This document shows, one piece after another, positions 1 through 12,221 of a DNA stretch of 64,000 nucleotides (its first letter is position 1; each line of letters opens with the position of its first letter). Position numbers and translations under genes: made by a program. Where the stretch lies: assembly GCF_964275005.1 (NCBI RefSeq), contig NC_092697.1:19814138-19878137 (forward strand), written 5' to 3'. The stretch comes from Diadema setosum (Eukaryota; Echinodermata; Echinoidea; Diadematoida; Diadematidae). The notes under the pieces are model-generated. The model was given only the letters and a program-made list of their open reading frames with translations. It searched no databases and was not told the origin of the DNA.

Positions 1-1213
1 AAGTACATTGAACAATATCATTCGCTTGTAGTTGTTTGTTGTTGTAACAGCATCAATTGCCGATGACTTAGAAGGAGAAGTCGTCTATATACTACTTGAC
101 CACGGAGGATTTAGGGGCATGATCATCCACACAGTCTGTTTGCAAATGACGTATCAATGAGGGGAAAGTGCATGGTGGTGTATAAAGGACCTTGCTTGTA
201 CAGGTACCGTTGAGTGAAAAAAAAAATCACGTGAAAATGACTGGCAGCATATCCAACAGAGTGGTCATGTCATTCAATGTTTGAGTTCCGCAGTAGAATT
301 TGATGTTTCAGCGCGATGAACTGGAGAAATATTCTGTAAAGAATGGAATTGTCTATGGAAATGTAGCAATACATTATGAGCGCATACGTTGATTTGTTAC
401 TGGTGGTTTTAGACTGATGACACACAATGCAGCTCGTTACAGCACAAAACTGGATATTTTCTTGGTGTCTAGTCTGTATGGGATCACTAATATTTCTGGC
501 AAAAGCAGGTATGGTGGAAAAAGTGTAGTGAATCTTGTGTATGTTTTGTCCCTGTATATATCATTTACTTGTGAATGGTTCTCCGTTCAGACTGAAAAGT
601 GGTTGTCCATACCTTTCCTTAAATCTATGAATCATCGAGAACAACTCACCTTTTTTCACAATTTTTCTAGTTTCATGGATCATTTCATCACTGAAGGAAT
701 GCTGCCCACTCAGTCAAGAAGACGATATCAAATGCGTCCCTTGATATTCATTATGCTGACGCTGGCTTTAGCCCCTCTTTTTCGTCACTTCAGTTTTGAA
801 ACAACCACTTCTGTTTCAAGAGTATTTTACTAATTATCCTATCATTTTATTTCATATTTATTATTATATTGTTCTATGTTTCGCAGTACTATTCAGCACA
901 GTCAGTAGACGTTTGCAGTGATAACGAGGTGATATCGTGCCATATCAGCAATATTATTGATACCTTTGTATTTTTATCAAGAAAAGGTGTTTTCCACGAG
1001 CAATAGCTACTGAGTTCTCTTAACATAAGTTGCAAAGAAAATTGATTTGCATATCGGCGAGATTGGGACGATTCCTTTTCTATCCATATTAATGAAATTC
1101 TTGCGCTATTTTTTTATTGCAAATTATTGACAAATTGCCCTACATCGACGTAAATAAGCTCCAAATTAATCAGTGTTTATAAATAGCCATGCTAAAAATT
1201 ATGGGCATACATA
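1..1213. other. no gene recognised, AT-rich DNA
   Basis: I see no domain, splice-flanked exon or repeat structure here. The longest open frame (417-833, +) encodes 138 residues with no recognisable motif and is probably chance. This could be an intron or the upstream region of the lectin-like gene that begins to be recognisable at 3.4 kb. Confidence 0.5.
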
Positions 1214-1290
1214 TCCGGACAGGATTCGAACCTACGACCTCCTGATCACCGCACAGGTGTCTTATCCACTACATCACCAAACTTCCGCAC
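1214..1290 (-). repeat. tRNA-like SINE head or tRNA pseudogene
   Basis: Read on the minus strand, the segment has a B-box-like GGTTCGAATCC and, about 45 bases upstream, an A-box-like stretch (TGATGTAGTGGATAAGAC). The T arm can form a 5-bp stem, with G-T pairs, around TTCGAAT. The acceptor stem does not pair well, there is an extra base in the D-arm region, and no pol III terminator lies close by. This fits the 5' head of a tRNA-derived SINE or a decayed tRNA better than a functional tRNA gene. Confidence 0.6.
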
Positions 1291-2418
1291 GGCCAGTGCT
1301 CTGTTCTACCCTTAATATATCAGACACTGAGATTCTTCGGAATTTTGTTATCATGTGCTCAGTCGTCATTTCCAATCACTGAAGGGCAGGTCTGTGAATT
1401 TGTGAGTAGGTGGATTCAGCAGGCCTTGCTGTGAAAGTATCAGGGGGATTGAAATATCTAATTGATTGCTGATAACATGAAACGAGTACAAATCATAATA
1501 GAGGTTTCTTATAAATGCATGCATGATTTTCCATTCGAAGAGTTCCATCGGTTACCATGATAGGGCCTACGTATATACATTCTGGGTTCTACCATGTAAA
1601 TACAGTGCGCCAACTGTGTCTCTCGTACGTATTGACTATATGAACATTTAGTTTGTATTGCAACCAAGAGTAAAACGTGGTAAATACGTCCATCAGTACT
1701 CAATATTCTATAATCATTAATAAATCATCTTTGTTCTCACAGAAAGGAGGAGGAGATCTGAGTGAACAACATGCCCTGGCATGAAGAAATTATTACCTAA
1801 AATCTGGAAAGGAACCATTTGCCAAACATACTGAACGTCTTCAACTGTTATATATCGGAGTTCTTTATTCCTCAAGTAAAGATTACACTGGTCGCACTTT
1901 TATGTGTGATATCATATAATTTTACAATCGATATGAACTGGAATTCCATGAATGCATTCGCGTAAATTTTGTGTTCACGTATGAGAACAAAAACAAAGAG
2001 CTATGCATGACGAGCAATATTTTACACTGGGAAAAGTATTCAATAAAAGACTATTTACACATTCTTTATGCTGAGTAAACGAAGTGAGTACAAAAAAAAA
2101 AGGTTAATCCTGATCATTTCAATTATAGACTATGCCAAAATATGTTAAGTGACGTGGGACGTCGTGAAAATTTTGTCATGATATCTGTACGAAGGCAATC
2201 AAGGAATATTTCAAAGTGATTCTGATGTGATGAGATGTAATATGCGATGATGAACGTTTAACAGTGATGCCAGTGTTGTTTTCCTCAATTATGGCAATGC
2301 ATTCAAGAAAATACATACATGTGGAAAAAAGATGACATGTAGAAAGCCTATCTAATACATTCTTTTTCAGAAGCTATAGAAAGGACAAACGTGGGCACAA
2401 AACGAATTTGCTATATCC

Positions 2419-2456
<38 letters not shown>

Positions 2457-3405
2457 CTTTTTTTTTGGGGGGGGGATTTGCATTTCATTTTTTCTCTATG
2501 TTTCGGTCATTATTTGTTATACCCGTGCTCCTCATCTCAATCTGTAGCTCGATTTTATCTGAGACCTACGCTCGACAAGCTTGCCTTTAAGTAGGTTCCT
2601 TTATATCCTTAGCATTCATTCTCAGATTTCAACTTTCATAGACCGACCACAATGTTTTATATGTTTGCGATATTCTATGTATGTCTCCTGGTTGGATGTC
2701 ATGTATTTCATTTTGTGATATTATGCCTCCAAGCTCGATATCATGTATCATTTAATTTTGTTATATTTAATGTGTTTTTTCATCGAGAAATATGAAAATG
2801 AAATTGAAATTGAAATTGAAATTACTTGGTATAACGGTGAATTGGAGTGTTACTCGACCAATACTGTAGAAGAAACATAGTAATTTTTGTGTAAATATTG
2901 CATCATTGAATCTGTATATTAGGGTCAAGGTAGATGCAATCAGCGAGCACTCTATAGTTAAGTTAGTGTCATTCGGTAATCTCGGTAATCTGCAGGGGAA
3001 TAGGGAGTAGCCTTTTTACTCCTTGTAAGCGACTCTGTGATGATTTTATCATGTCATCAGTACGCTGGATTTCTATCCTTTATCACATGACATGCATAAG
3101 CTCTCTTAACGTAAGGTTATTCAAGTTGGGTTGCCTCCTACCCTTCCATGACCTTGGATGTGTATGTGAAACCATTTTATTCGGTCTTTCGACGTGTAAT
3201 TGCCTCAATGGCTACATTGAGCCCTTTCCAATTGATATATGCGCTTCATCTTCAGCAAATAACATTTACTCAAGAGTTTGATTAGTCATGTTTAGCAATC
3301 TGCATTTTACCCGATATTCACTTTGAGTTGTTCTTGCATTTCAAATTATTAGTTGGTTATTGTCAACATTGGTTGCTCACTTCACGTCGTGTTGTTTTCA
3401 TACAG
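1291..3405. other. intergenic or intronic DNA with AT microsatellite and LINE-like tail
   Basis: A (TA)n microsatellite lies at about 2,418-2,454, followed by a T-run and G-run. At about 2,640-2,824 the sequence ends in several copies of TGAAAT, as 3' tails of non-LTR elements often do. Nothing else could be assigned. A short open frame at 3,051-3,281 has no recognisable domain. Confidence 0.4.
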
Positions 3406-3732
3406 AATTCCACTGCTCACTTGGTTGGAGTATCTACGCCGATAATTGCTACTTCGTCCATGGTAGCCTTGCATTCTGGAGCGACGGGAGGGAGACTTGC
3501 CGAGAGCTGGGAGCTACGCTGGTCGTAATATCGTCTGAAGCTGAAAACGATTTTGTGAAACAACTAAAAAATGGCATAACGTTTACGTCATTTCGCAAAA
3601 ATTGGATCAACTGCAACAATGAAGGGCGTTCCCTCAACGATTGGGTTTGCGGGGATGATGACCACAGCAAGACCTACGATAGTAGGTCCTATGTGTACAA
3701 TGAAAAATTGCCATGCAGTGGTGTAGAGGGAG
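3406..3732 (+). CDS. C-type lectin-like domain, N-terminal exon
   Basis: The frame reads the first half of a C-type lectin-like domain. It has a CxxGW opening, a CY pair, a W, then C-x-ELGA-x-LVxI and SEAENDF, which are hallmarks of the CTLD a1/b1/a2 region, followed by a NWINC segment typical of the domain middle. A splice acceptor (ttttcatacag) precedes 3,406. The donor is GAG|GTGTTT after 3,732, or a weaker CA|GTGGTG after 3,717; both leave phase 1. The frame then runs into a meaningless intronic tail, so the domain must be completed by another exon, and the one at 6,939-7,061 fits in motif and phase. CTLD proteins are usually secreted or membrane carbohydrate-binding proteins, often in innate immunity. 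No signal peptide is visible, so upstream exons are missing. Confidence 0.85.
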
Positions 3733-4034
3733 GTGTTTCTGGCAAATCCATATTCTTCATAAGCATGAATTTTAGTATTTTTTTTTTCACAGTATGTATT
3801 GAAGGATTTTTTTTGTATGCTAATCACTGATGTCTATTAACAATGAATAATAATTAAAATAAAGACCACTTTCTTTTGGTAGAAATGGAACCCTGGGGAC
3901 CCAACACTTGAAACGAAGCACTCTCAAGCGTAAACGCAAATCTGTCGACAAATTTAGCGAAATTGAACTTCATTATATCCCAGGATAACTAATTACAATT
4001 ACGTACTCGACCAATTAATTAATATGTTCCCATA

Positions 4035-4037
<3 letters not shown>

Positions 4038-4087
<50 letters not shown>

Positions 4088-4112
4088 CATATATATACAT
4101 ATATATATATAT
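4038..4112. repeat. (TA)n microsatellite
   Basis: About 75 bases of almost uninterrupted TA/TACA repeat inside the inferred intron between the two CTLD exons. Confidence 0.9.
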
Positions 4113-4479
4113 TACGTAGTCCCCCCACGAATAGTCTTTGTGTAACTAAATTATCACTTTTGTAATATTGTGATGAACTCTCATCTTAATCATCTTTATT
4201 AAAAAAATCAACTAAATGCAACAAGTTTGGAAATTATTGCAAAAGATTTTTTTTTGGGGGGTTGACATGTTCAGAAGAAGAGTACCAGCAAGACGTCGCT
4301 ATTTCGATCTTTTATTTTCTTTAGCTTCTGCCCAGCTTGGCTTTCATCAAGAGAATTATGGTATCGATATTATTCTGTCATAGCTCTCTCTCTCTCTCTC
4401 AATACATACATGTGTGCATGTGTAGTACTGTACTACCAATATTTAAAGCTGGATATATTTTTTTTCGTTAAATATTTTA

Positions 4480-6215
4480 ATCTTACCAATTGTGAGTAAA
4501 ATCATCGAAAGGGTTGTCCATCAAAAACTGAATTGAATTTTTGAATGTGATATAACTTATTACACCCTAATCAATCTGGTTTAGACCATTTCATTCCGCA
4601 GTAACTGCTCTTGCAAAACTTGTGAATCAATTGTTATCAAACAAAGATAATAATGAAATTTTTGGAGTTGCCTTCATAGATCTTCAGAAGGCATTTGATA
4701 CTGTAGACCATGACCTACTTTTACACATATTAGCAAGTATAGGGTGTAGCAACACGACTGTTGTTTTGTTCAAATGATACTTCAGTGATAAAGACAGCAA
4801 GTGAATCAATATTCAAAGCAGCCAAGTCCGATCCTCCAATCATAGCACATTAGATGTGTCACAAGGGTCAATTCTTGGTTCCCTTTTATTTTCAATTTAT
4901 GTTTACAGTCTAGCTGAGTGTACTCCAGGACGTGTCTATGCACGCTGACGATACGACCATTACTGTCAGTGCTAATGATGCAGCAGTTTTGTAAGAAAAA
5001 AAAAAAAACCTGTTGCATGCACTAAGCAAAGTGATGGCGTTGATCAAGGAAAATCGTCTTGTCCTTAACACTGACAAAAACTTTTGTCATGATAGTCGGT
5101 TCCCGTGCTAATCTGTAGAAAAATTTCAAATTTTAGTATCATTAAATTGTACTTTCATTGAAAGAAGTAAGTTCACCAAATGTTTACGAGATGTTTAATA
5201 GCTAAAGAACTAAAATGGTCTAAACAAATTGAAAACGTAAGTAAGCTTACCCAGAAAATAATTTCATGAGAAAGAGAGCGAAAGGTTGCTTGCTTGTTGT
5301 TGGGTTTTTTTTTCCCCAACTGTCCTTAAAGTTACATTATAGGAGTCCTTAACTCTCCTTAAAGTTACATTATAGGAGTCCTATAATGTAACTTTAAGGA
5401 CAGTTGGGGAAAAAACCCCAACAACAATTTTGTCACGATTTTATTACTGTTCTGTTATTTAGCAGAATAAATTTCAATCCCATACAACCAAACAGAAAAA
5501 AAAAATCAAAAGAGGGTCGCACAAAATTAATGATATTGAGAAAAACATATGACACACCGTTGGCTAATTTGTTCAAAAGTCTTAAGTGGAAGATACTGGA
5601 AAAAACATTTCGAATTTAGTCGCGTTATGATGATATATAAATGCGTTCATAACTTAACATCGTCTTACGTTCAGGTAAACTTACTTTAAAAGCCTAATGA
5701 TAAATATGAACATCGAACAAGGCAAATAATTACTATTATAGAAGTCTACGTTTGCCAAGATTTCACTCTGATTGTCGTAAGTGTAGCCCAGTCATATCTC
5801 CTTTACTTGAATAGAACAAGCTAGATTATTCAATTAGATCAGCTTCTCCCATAATTCATTTAAAAGGTTGTTTAAACAAAGTTGTTATTTGTAAGTAACA
5901 CAACCAAATCTATTCTGTGATAGCTTATCAGTCCTGCACAATAGCAATTTAATTCATATTTCGGCATTCTGGTGAACCCATGTTATGGCATATCACTACA
6001 CGTGTACACACTGTATTTTCATGTTACTTTGTAATGTACAGTATATACAACAGTGTATCTATGTTTTCTTCTGTATACGTTTTGCTATGTACATAATATT
6101 ATGTTCATCAGTATTACGCAAGGCCCCACGGAAGACCGCAACTTTGTGGAGAATGGGCTAACCTGACCCCCCAAAAATTGGAATAGATAGATAGATATAA
6201 ATAAATAAATAAATA
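4480..6215 (+). pseudogene. decayed non-LTR retrotransposon reverse transcriptase
   Basis: Fragments of a reverse transcriptase are readable in changing frames. A finger motif (IVSKIIERVV) lies near 4,490, a palm motif (FIDLQKAFDTVDHDLL) near 4,675 and a VSQGSILGSLLF-type motif near 4,855. A C-terminal segment with a RQxNYYY-like stretch and a LKGCLNK end lies near 5,700-5,890. Stops and frameshifts interrupt every segment. A 3' UTR-like stretch ends in an AATAAATAAATAAA tail at about 6,200. The layout (RT without RNase H, C-terminal segment, simple-repeat tail) fits a CR1/L2/Jockey-like LINE. It sits in the inferred lectin-gene intron, and a fold-back sequence at 5,297-5,426 interrupts it. 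Confidence 0.8.
5297..5426. repeat. near-perfect palindrome inside LINE remnant
   Basis: The left arm (GTTGTTGGG, T-run, CCCCAACTGTCC, then TTAAAGTTACATTATAGGAG) is repeated as its reverse complement on the right. A short extra direct copy of the CTTAAAGTTACATTATAGGAG segment sits between the arms. It can fold into a long hairpin and lies inside a reverse-transcriptase pseudogene, so it is either a small fold-back insertion or a local inverted duplication. Confidence 0.8.
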
Positions 6216-6586
6216 AACTTTGATTGAGTGTGGTTATTATGCAATACTTAAACAAAATATGAACGATAAAACAGCAAAAATCAAATCTGAAATTCATAGA
6301 CAAATATAATTGGATCTGTTACGTTTGACTTAATTCATCACAATTTGCCACACAGTGTGTCTGATTATATTGTTCTAAATTAAGTATGGTTATTATGCAA
6401 TACTGAAACAAAATATGAATTATAAACCAGCAAAAATCAAATCTGCAATTCGTAACCTATCCACGTCATATGCGAGTAGTATACTTTGGAGAGGTTTTCC
6501 ACAAGATCTAAAGAATATAAATTGAAGTAATGCTTTTCGTAAATAACGAAAAGAAAAATAAAGTTTAAATGATTCTCCATTGAAGC

Positions 6587-6627
<41 letters not shown>

Positions 6628-6746
6628 ACAGTATTTCTGTAAATATCGCAAATACGTAACATCATTTGTATTACTGAAAGGACTGGGGCCTTTTGACTAT
6701 TTCATGTTGTGTCGATGTTGTTGTTTGGTTAATAAATTTCATTTCA
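6215..6746 (+). mobile_element. 3' fragment of a second LINE family
   Basis: This stretch matches the 3' end of the decayed LINE at 33,960-34,430. Shared landmarks are the ACTTAATTCATCACAATTTGCC segment (one substitution per few bases), GGAGAGGTTTTCCACAAGATC, TTGCAAATA/CGCAAATA and an end rich in TTTCATTTCAT. A ~68-bp block beginning GTTATTATGCAATACT occurs twice (about 6,232 and 6,389). The tail is followed by TA and GA microsatellites at about 6,748-6,786. Confidence 0.7.
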
Positions 6747-6749
6747 TTC

Positions 6750-6790
<41 letters not shown>

Positions 6791-6938
6791 ACCACAAAGG
6801 GGCCACATTTTTTTTTCATGAATCGAAACTTTGCAGCTCCATGTCGGGAATTACCAAGAATTTCACCTATTTTGTTGATTTAGAGTTTTTTCTACATATT
6901 TTTTGAGCATTTTTTTTTTTTTTTTTACTTTTGCCTAG

Positions 6939-7061
6939 ATTTTCAGGGATCTGAACCCAACAACTCTGGTGGAAAGGAAAACTGTGTCGAGATGTATGGA
7001 AATGGAGCTTGGAATGATAAGGAATGCAATGAAAACAGAATAGTCATTTGTGAGAAACCAG
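6939..7061 (+). CDS. C-type lectin-like domain, C-terminal exon (EPN, WND)
   Basis: This 41-codon exon reads EPNNSGGKENC, then VEM, then AWNDKECN and ends IVICEKP. EPN and WND are the Ca2+/sugar-binding residues of mannose-type CTLDs, and the final C...C pattern closes the domain. The acceptor is a long T-run followed by TTTGCCTAG. An AG 8 bases downstream would also work but breaks the phase. The donor is CCAG|GTAAGA. The exon is phase 1 at both ends, so it joins in frame to the exon at 3,406-3,732. Together they form a complete CTLD that keeps both sugar-binding motifs, so Ca2+-dependent binding of mannose-like sugars is predicted from family knowledge. The intron between them is about 3.2 kb and filled with LINE debris. 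Confidence 0.88.
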
Positions 7062-7439
7062 GTAAGAAAGGGAAAGGGGTAATTCACTTTGTGGAAAGGT
7101 CCAACTACGCTGTGTACACACAAAAAAAAATAAATTGATATCTTATAATTGCTGTTGTATATATTTACAAAATGTCATCGTCATTTTTCATTCGAGTCAT
7201 ACTCAGACGTTAAAATCATAACCCTTCACCAACTCATTTTCCTTAAATACAAGAACAAAGAAAATAATCACATACAATATTCAGACCCTATATTCTTGCT
7301 GCATTTACCCAACACACTATTCATGTCCCTAATTTCACCCAAACCACCACCCTCATCCCCACCCCCGCACGCCCTCTCTATGCATATGAAAACTACCCTA
7401 CCCAACTCAAACCAATCTATGTCTACACCTGTCCACATA

Positions 7440-7615
7440 AACATACACATAAACACACATACACGCACACACACGCACACACACACACACTAACACACCA
7501 CACACATACACAAGCGCGCCGGAACGCTTCTTGTTTTTTGTTTTTGTTTTTGTTGTTTTGTTTGTTTGTTTGTTTGTTTTTTTTGTAATTTTTTTTTTTT
7601 TTGGGGGGGGGAGTC
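7440..7615. repeat. (CA)n, (GTTT)n, poly-T and poly-G low-complexity block
   Basis: A CA-rich microsatellite at 7,440-7,500 is followed by GTTT repeats, then a T-run and a G-run. Open frames through it on both strands are compositional artefacts. Confidence 0.9.
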
Positions 7616-7714
7616 AAAATCTCGACGGGGGCACATTATTGTGACGGTGTGAGATCCAAAGACAAAGTAAAACAAAACGATCGTAATAAAATGTGGGTCC
7701 CACACTTATCGACA

Positions 7715-7890
7715 TCACTCTGTTATGGATATCTCAGCCATTTCAAAATAATTTTCATCAAATAAACTTTGAAATCCTCATGAAATTACATGCTCTTTCA
7801 TATTTCATAAGAGGTTTCTCACTATCTTACCAAAAAATTATAAAAACCTGAACTTAAGTCTCAACCAACCTATACGATTTTTTAAAATGT
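7715..7890. mobile_element. half copy of palindromic MITE (family also at 31.6 and 52.2 kb)
   Basis: Landmarks GATATCTCAGCCATTTCAAA, ATTTTCATCAAATAAAC, CATGCTCTTTCATATTTCA and a terminal AACCTGAAxxTAAGTCTCAACCAA match the right half of the palindromic element at 31,577-31,950 and the copy at 52,168-52,535. The left half is missing here. Confidence 0.7.
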
Positions 7891-9700
7891 GATCGCACTG
7901 TTCGAGCAATAAAGATTATTCTTATAATTGCTAAAAAGCATAGAAGAAAATGAAAAAAGTGAGGTTTACTAAAGGTAAATGTTTCAGGGGGCACACTCGA
8001 GGACGCGAGGCTACCATCTATACACTAAATGTACTCATAAGTAAATATTAGGGTATACATAACGTACATTAATAGCGTATTATGATTTTCGCCCCATTAG
8101 GAGCGAAAATTTCGCATTTTCAGTTATGAAATTGACAACTTTTAGACAAGAAAAGTGCCTATATTGCTCATTTTGGTGTTTAAATGATTGATTAATTATT
8201 TGTTACAGGTGGCACGGGGGGGGGGGGGGGGGGCAAAAAAACACCTCGTTTTGCCCACCCCCCAAAAAAGCAATTATGGGGGGGGGGAGCACAAATGCCC
8301 CCCCCCCCCCGCCTGCTCCCCTCTTCCGGCGCCGTTGCACATACACAAACGCACACAACAGGCAAACACGCTCTTTTCATCATTTCGTCTTTCCCTTCCC
8401 CGGAATCCGGCAACACACCTAACTCTAAAAATTCAATACATGAGCAACATTATCACCTCCCTAAGTTTGTAGTCAAAGGAGCAAGCCGCTCATAAGCAAG
8501 TTGCTCTTGAGCAAGTTGCTCAAATGACATAAGCGACAATCAAAATAAAATTTCCACCTAGAATTCCTTTGTCCGTACAACAAACGATTTAAGCACATTG
8601 TACGTTGCATCTCAACAAATACCTAAAATGGCAATTCATATGTTTTTATCAGTGGTATTTCCCCATAAGTGTTAAATCCCTTTCTTTCCACCACTCTAAC
8701 AACTTTTTTTTTTTGATTTTACTAAATATTTCTTTTGAAATGCAAATCCTCTTCAACTTTTACATTCACCAAAAAATAAATAGATAAATAAATAAATAAA
8801 TAAATAAATACCTAAAATCTTAATTTCCTGAACAAAATTTCGAAACACAGATACATTCGGTTTATCACAAACCTTGCCCATCCATGAAAAAAAAAAACCT
8901 TTGAGGCCACTGATTTCTTTTCAAATTCTTCAAAAATGATCCATGTCCGAACAATATCTCATGTTCCTCAAACTGAACTCTTTTAATATCATCATCTATT
9001 ATGACCTCAGCCAGTGTTTCAATCGCTAACAAAAAGAGATAGGGTCCCCCAGCCGAACACCCCGTTTGATTTCAAATTATCCAGCAAAATACCCACCGTT
9101 CATAACATAACTACTAGTATTCACACACACACATACACACAAACACGAGCATGCGCCCAAAATACCAACCGTTCATAACACAACTACTAGTATTCACACA
9201 CTCACACATACACACAAACACGAGCGTGCGCCCATAAGCACACATAGTATACGTATTCATTCCCCTTTATAGTCAAGTAGGAAAGAACTGTATTGATGTA
9301 TATAATAAAGAGTTGATTTGATGAAGGAAAGTACTCTATTACCAATACTGATGCAAATCTATATTCTCAGTTACTAGATTTATGCAGAAATAACATTACA
9401 CATAGCACAGCATATAATTCATAACATTGCGCACAGAACAATGAACTATGAGGTGCACCCTAAGCTGAAGAAGTATATCAATGCTATGGTGTCTTTTAAC
9501 AGATATGCTATGATATACTGAAAGCAAGACCCCAAGAAATAATTTTCGAATGGAAAAAGTAAAGAGTTAGGGCTTCATGATTATGATTAAATGCAAAAGT
9601 TTTTGAGTAAAATATACTTTCAGCATATTGCATATTATGCAAGCCCGCCTAGCGAGAGCTAAAAGAACTTAGCAGTATTTTATCTTTTAGGATTTGTATG
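7891..9700. other. no gene; low-complexity and one tandem duplication
   Basis: Poly-G and poly-C runs lie at 8,216-8,340, an (AAAT)n stretch at about 8,773-8,812, and a 76-bp tandem duplication (two copies, CCGTTCATAAC... to ...TGCGCCC) at about 9,086-9,233. No coding signal was recognised. All of it lies in the inferred second intron of the lectin-like gene. Confidence 0.5.
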
Positions 9701-9899
9701 CATAATTTTCTGAAGCAGTCGCTCGCAAATAGTAATATCGACTTAAAACATGGTTCAGATGTTGAAAAAAGCAAAATTCAATGCCAGGGTATACCTCCTA
9801 TGAAGCGCCACTCGGGACCATCTACAAATGACATACGAAAAACAAAGCAAAAAAAGACAAAATCGACAGAAACGACCTCCCCCTCCCCCGTTTTTTAAA

Positions 9900-11960
9900 T
9901 CATTGAGCAAAAGATAATGTCTTAGTCAGGATACATCTATGGCAAAGAAGCATTTGCCCCGCCCCATCAAAAATACAAATGTTGGGGCAAACATCATCTG
10001 CCCCTCCCACATTATTTACAAGATAAGGAAAATCTCGTACTTTTTTGGCAGAAAATTTTCCAAATATTCCACCAGAAGTAGGTATCACATCGTTGAATTG
10101 CAATTACAAAAATACAAAAGCTCCCCTTTCGTTCCCTTTGCATGGACTTTACACACTTTGAGATTGACAAATTTCCGAATTTTTCATCAAAACGTGTGCA
10201 CCAGATTTTTCACTTACAAAACGCAAAAGTTCCCTCATTTTACGGAAATGTAATATTCCCTCCCATTACCCTTCCGTCGCTCAGTTCCTTATACATAGAT
10301 TTAGTAAACCTTTTTGGTTCTTGTTCCATATGTCACATTTCAGTAAAAATTTCAAAATACATTTGCACAACAGTCAATATGAGTTAAATTACACAAAGTA
10401 GTGTTGGAAAGGGTTTATGAAAAACGTGTAATATGGGAAGTCTACTAAAAAGCAAAGTTTGTAGGATATAGGCTTCAAATTTATAATAAAATTATAAGCG
10501 TTTAGTAGAGTGTGTCATTAACGGAAAAAAAAATCGTACAAGAATACAATATGTCGAAAATGTAACAAAGTTTACAGAATGTACGAAATACCATATAAAC
10601 TTGAGGTACCAATGCTAAATCAAGTAGCAATTCACTCAAACAAATGCAATCATCCGAGCGAGTCATAATTGTACGTATACGCAGGGATATTGCAAGTGAT
10701 TATGGCAAAATAGACGTAATTGTTTTAAGACTGTACGAAGGGGGGGGGGGAGGAATGATAGGATCCACTGTGTCTTCTAGAATGAATATGGATATCTCTG
10801 TTTTTTTTTGTTTGTTCTTTTTTTAGCTTTTTTGATTGGCAATTTCTCAAATATTCCGTCAAAAATGTGTATGCGACATATTTTCATTTCAATTCCAAAA
10901 ATGCGAAAGCTCCCTTGTGTTGAAGGGACCGGGGGATATAGAGACTATGAACTGTCTAATCTTTGAAGATTGGCAATTTTCCAAATAAAACAGTAAAAGT
11001 TCCCACCAAATAATTGTTGAATGACAATCATAAAAATGCAAAACTCCCTCGTGTGAGAGGGGTATCCCCTCCCGTATTGCCCTGAATACTAGTTTATATT
11101 TTCATAATTTTTTGGATAGATACACAAATATAATTCATCCAAAATGTGCACCTTATCTCTGAATTTCAGGTCTGAAAATGCAAAATCTCCCTGGTGTGGG
11201 AAGGGTTGTCCCCCTTCCGACACTCTCCCCCGACACACTTCCCTCAATATACATACTATTTTTTTTTTTAATTGATAAAAACAAAAATCGAATTTTCAAA
11301 TCAAAAGGATGCACCAGATCACTGAATTTCTGTGAATGCAAAAAATCTTCCCTTGCGGGAGGGGGTATCCCCTCCCGCAACCTACCCCCGGATATTTCCT
11401 TAATATATTTTTCTTATATTTTTGATAACAACTGAAATCGAGCATGTCACTAAATGGATGCACCAGGTCTGTGGTGGGAGAGGGGGACTGAAATCCCCCT
11501 ATCACACCCTCTCCCGCACATTTATTATCCCTAAATATCTGTATCTTTCCCCCTTTTTTTAAATCGAATATTTCACCAAAGGGGTGCATCACTTCTCTGA
11601 ATTTCAAGTTTAAAATGCAAAATCGCCCTCATGTGGGAGAGGGCCTATAATACATCTCCCCTATCCTGCCCTCTCCCGCACATTTTCCTAAATGTTTATG
11701 CTTTTTTTTTTGTAGACAGAAAAATCGAAAATTTACCAAAGGGATGAACTCTGAGTTTCGAGTCTGAAAATGCAAAATCTCATCGTGTGAGAGGGGGTTT
11801 ATTCCCCCTCCCGCACCCTCCCTCTTCACATTATCGTGAATACATATCTTTCTTATCTTTTGATAGTAACAAAAATCGAGTATTTCATTAATGGGTGCAT
11901 CAAAAAAATTATCTCTGAATTTAAGGTCTCAAAATTCAAAATAGCCTTTGTGCCCCTGCG
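9900..11960 (+). repeat. diverged tandem array of a ~155-bp module (family A)
   Basis: A recurring module runs: A-rich stretch, CACCAAAxGTGCACCAGAT, TGAATTTCAxxTCTGAAAATGC, AAAATCTCCCTCGTGTG, GGAGGGGG, then C-rich CCTCCCGCACCCT. Module cores are seen near 10,890, 11,020, 11,170, 11,330, 11,604, 11,762 and 11,925, about 130-170 bp apart, with more diverged copies upstream. The same module is dispersed in this window near 15,960-16,340, 19,030-19,330 and 52,800-53,240, and on the minus strand near 42,230-42,330 and 46,070-46,290. No coding capacity is evident. Confidence 0.75.
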
Positions 11961-12221
11961 GGTGATTGTTTTAATCTGTTTAAATCAAGAAAATTAATTC
12001 GTCAGGTAGAAATAAGGAAATATGCACTATATATACAGAAATAATAATCCATATTACCATTAGATTATTTTCATTTCATTTATATCGATATATACATACA
12101 CATCGCGCGCGTTTGGGTTTCATGGGCTTGTACTCCTCTGTACAGATTTACGCCGGTGATGCAAAGGCATACCATTATGAAGTGTAGGCGTATTTTCGAA
12201 TGATCGGATGGTTGTATTCAT

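Noticed and set aside
1214..1290. functional tRNA gene
   Set aside because: A and B boxes are present but the acceptor stem does not pair and the D-arm has an extra base.
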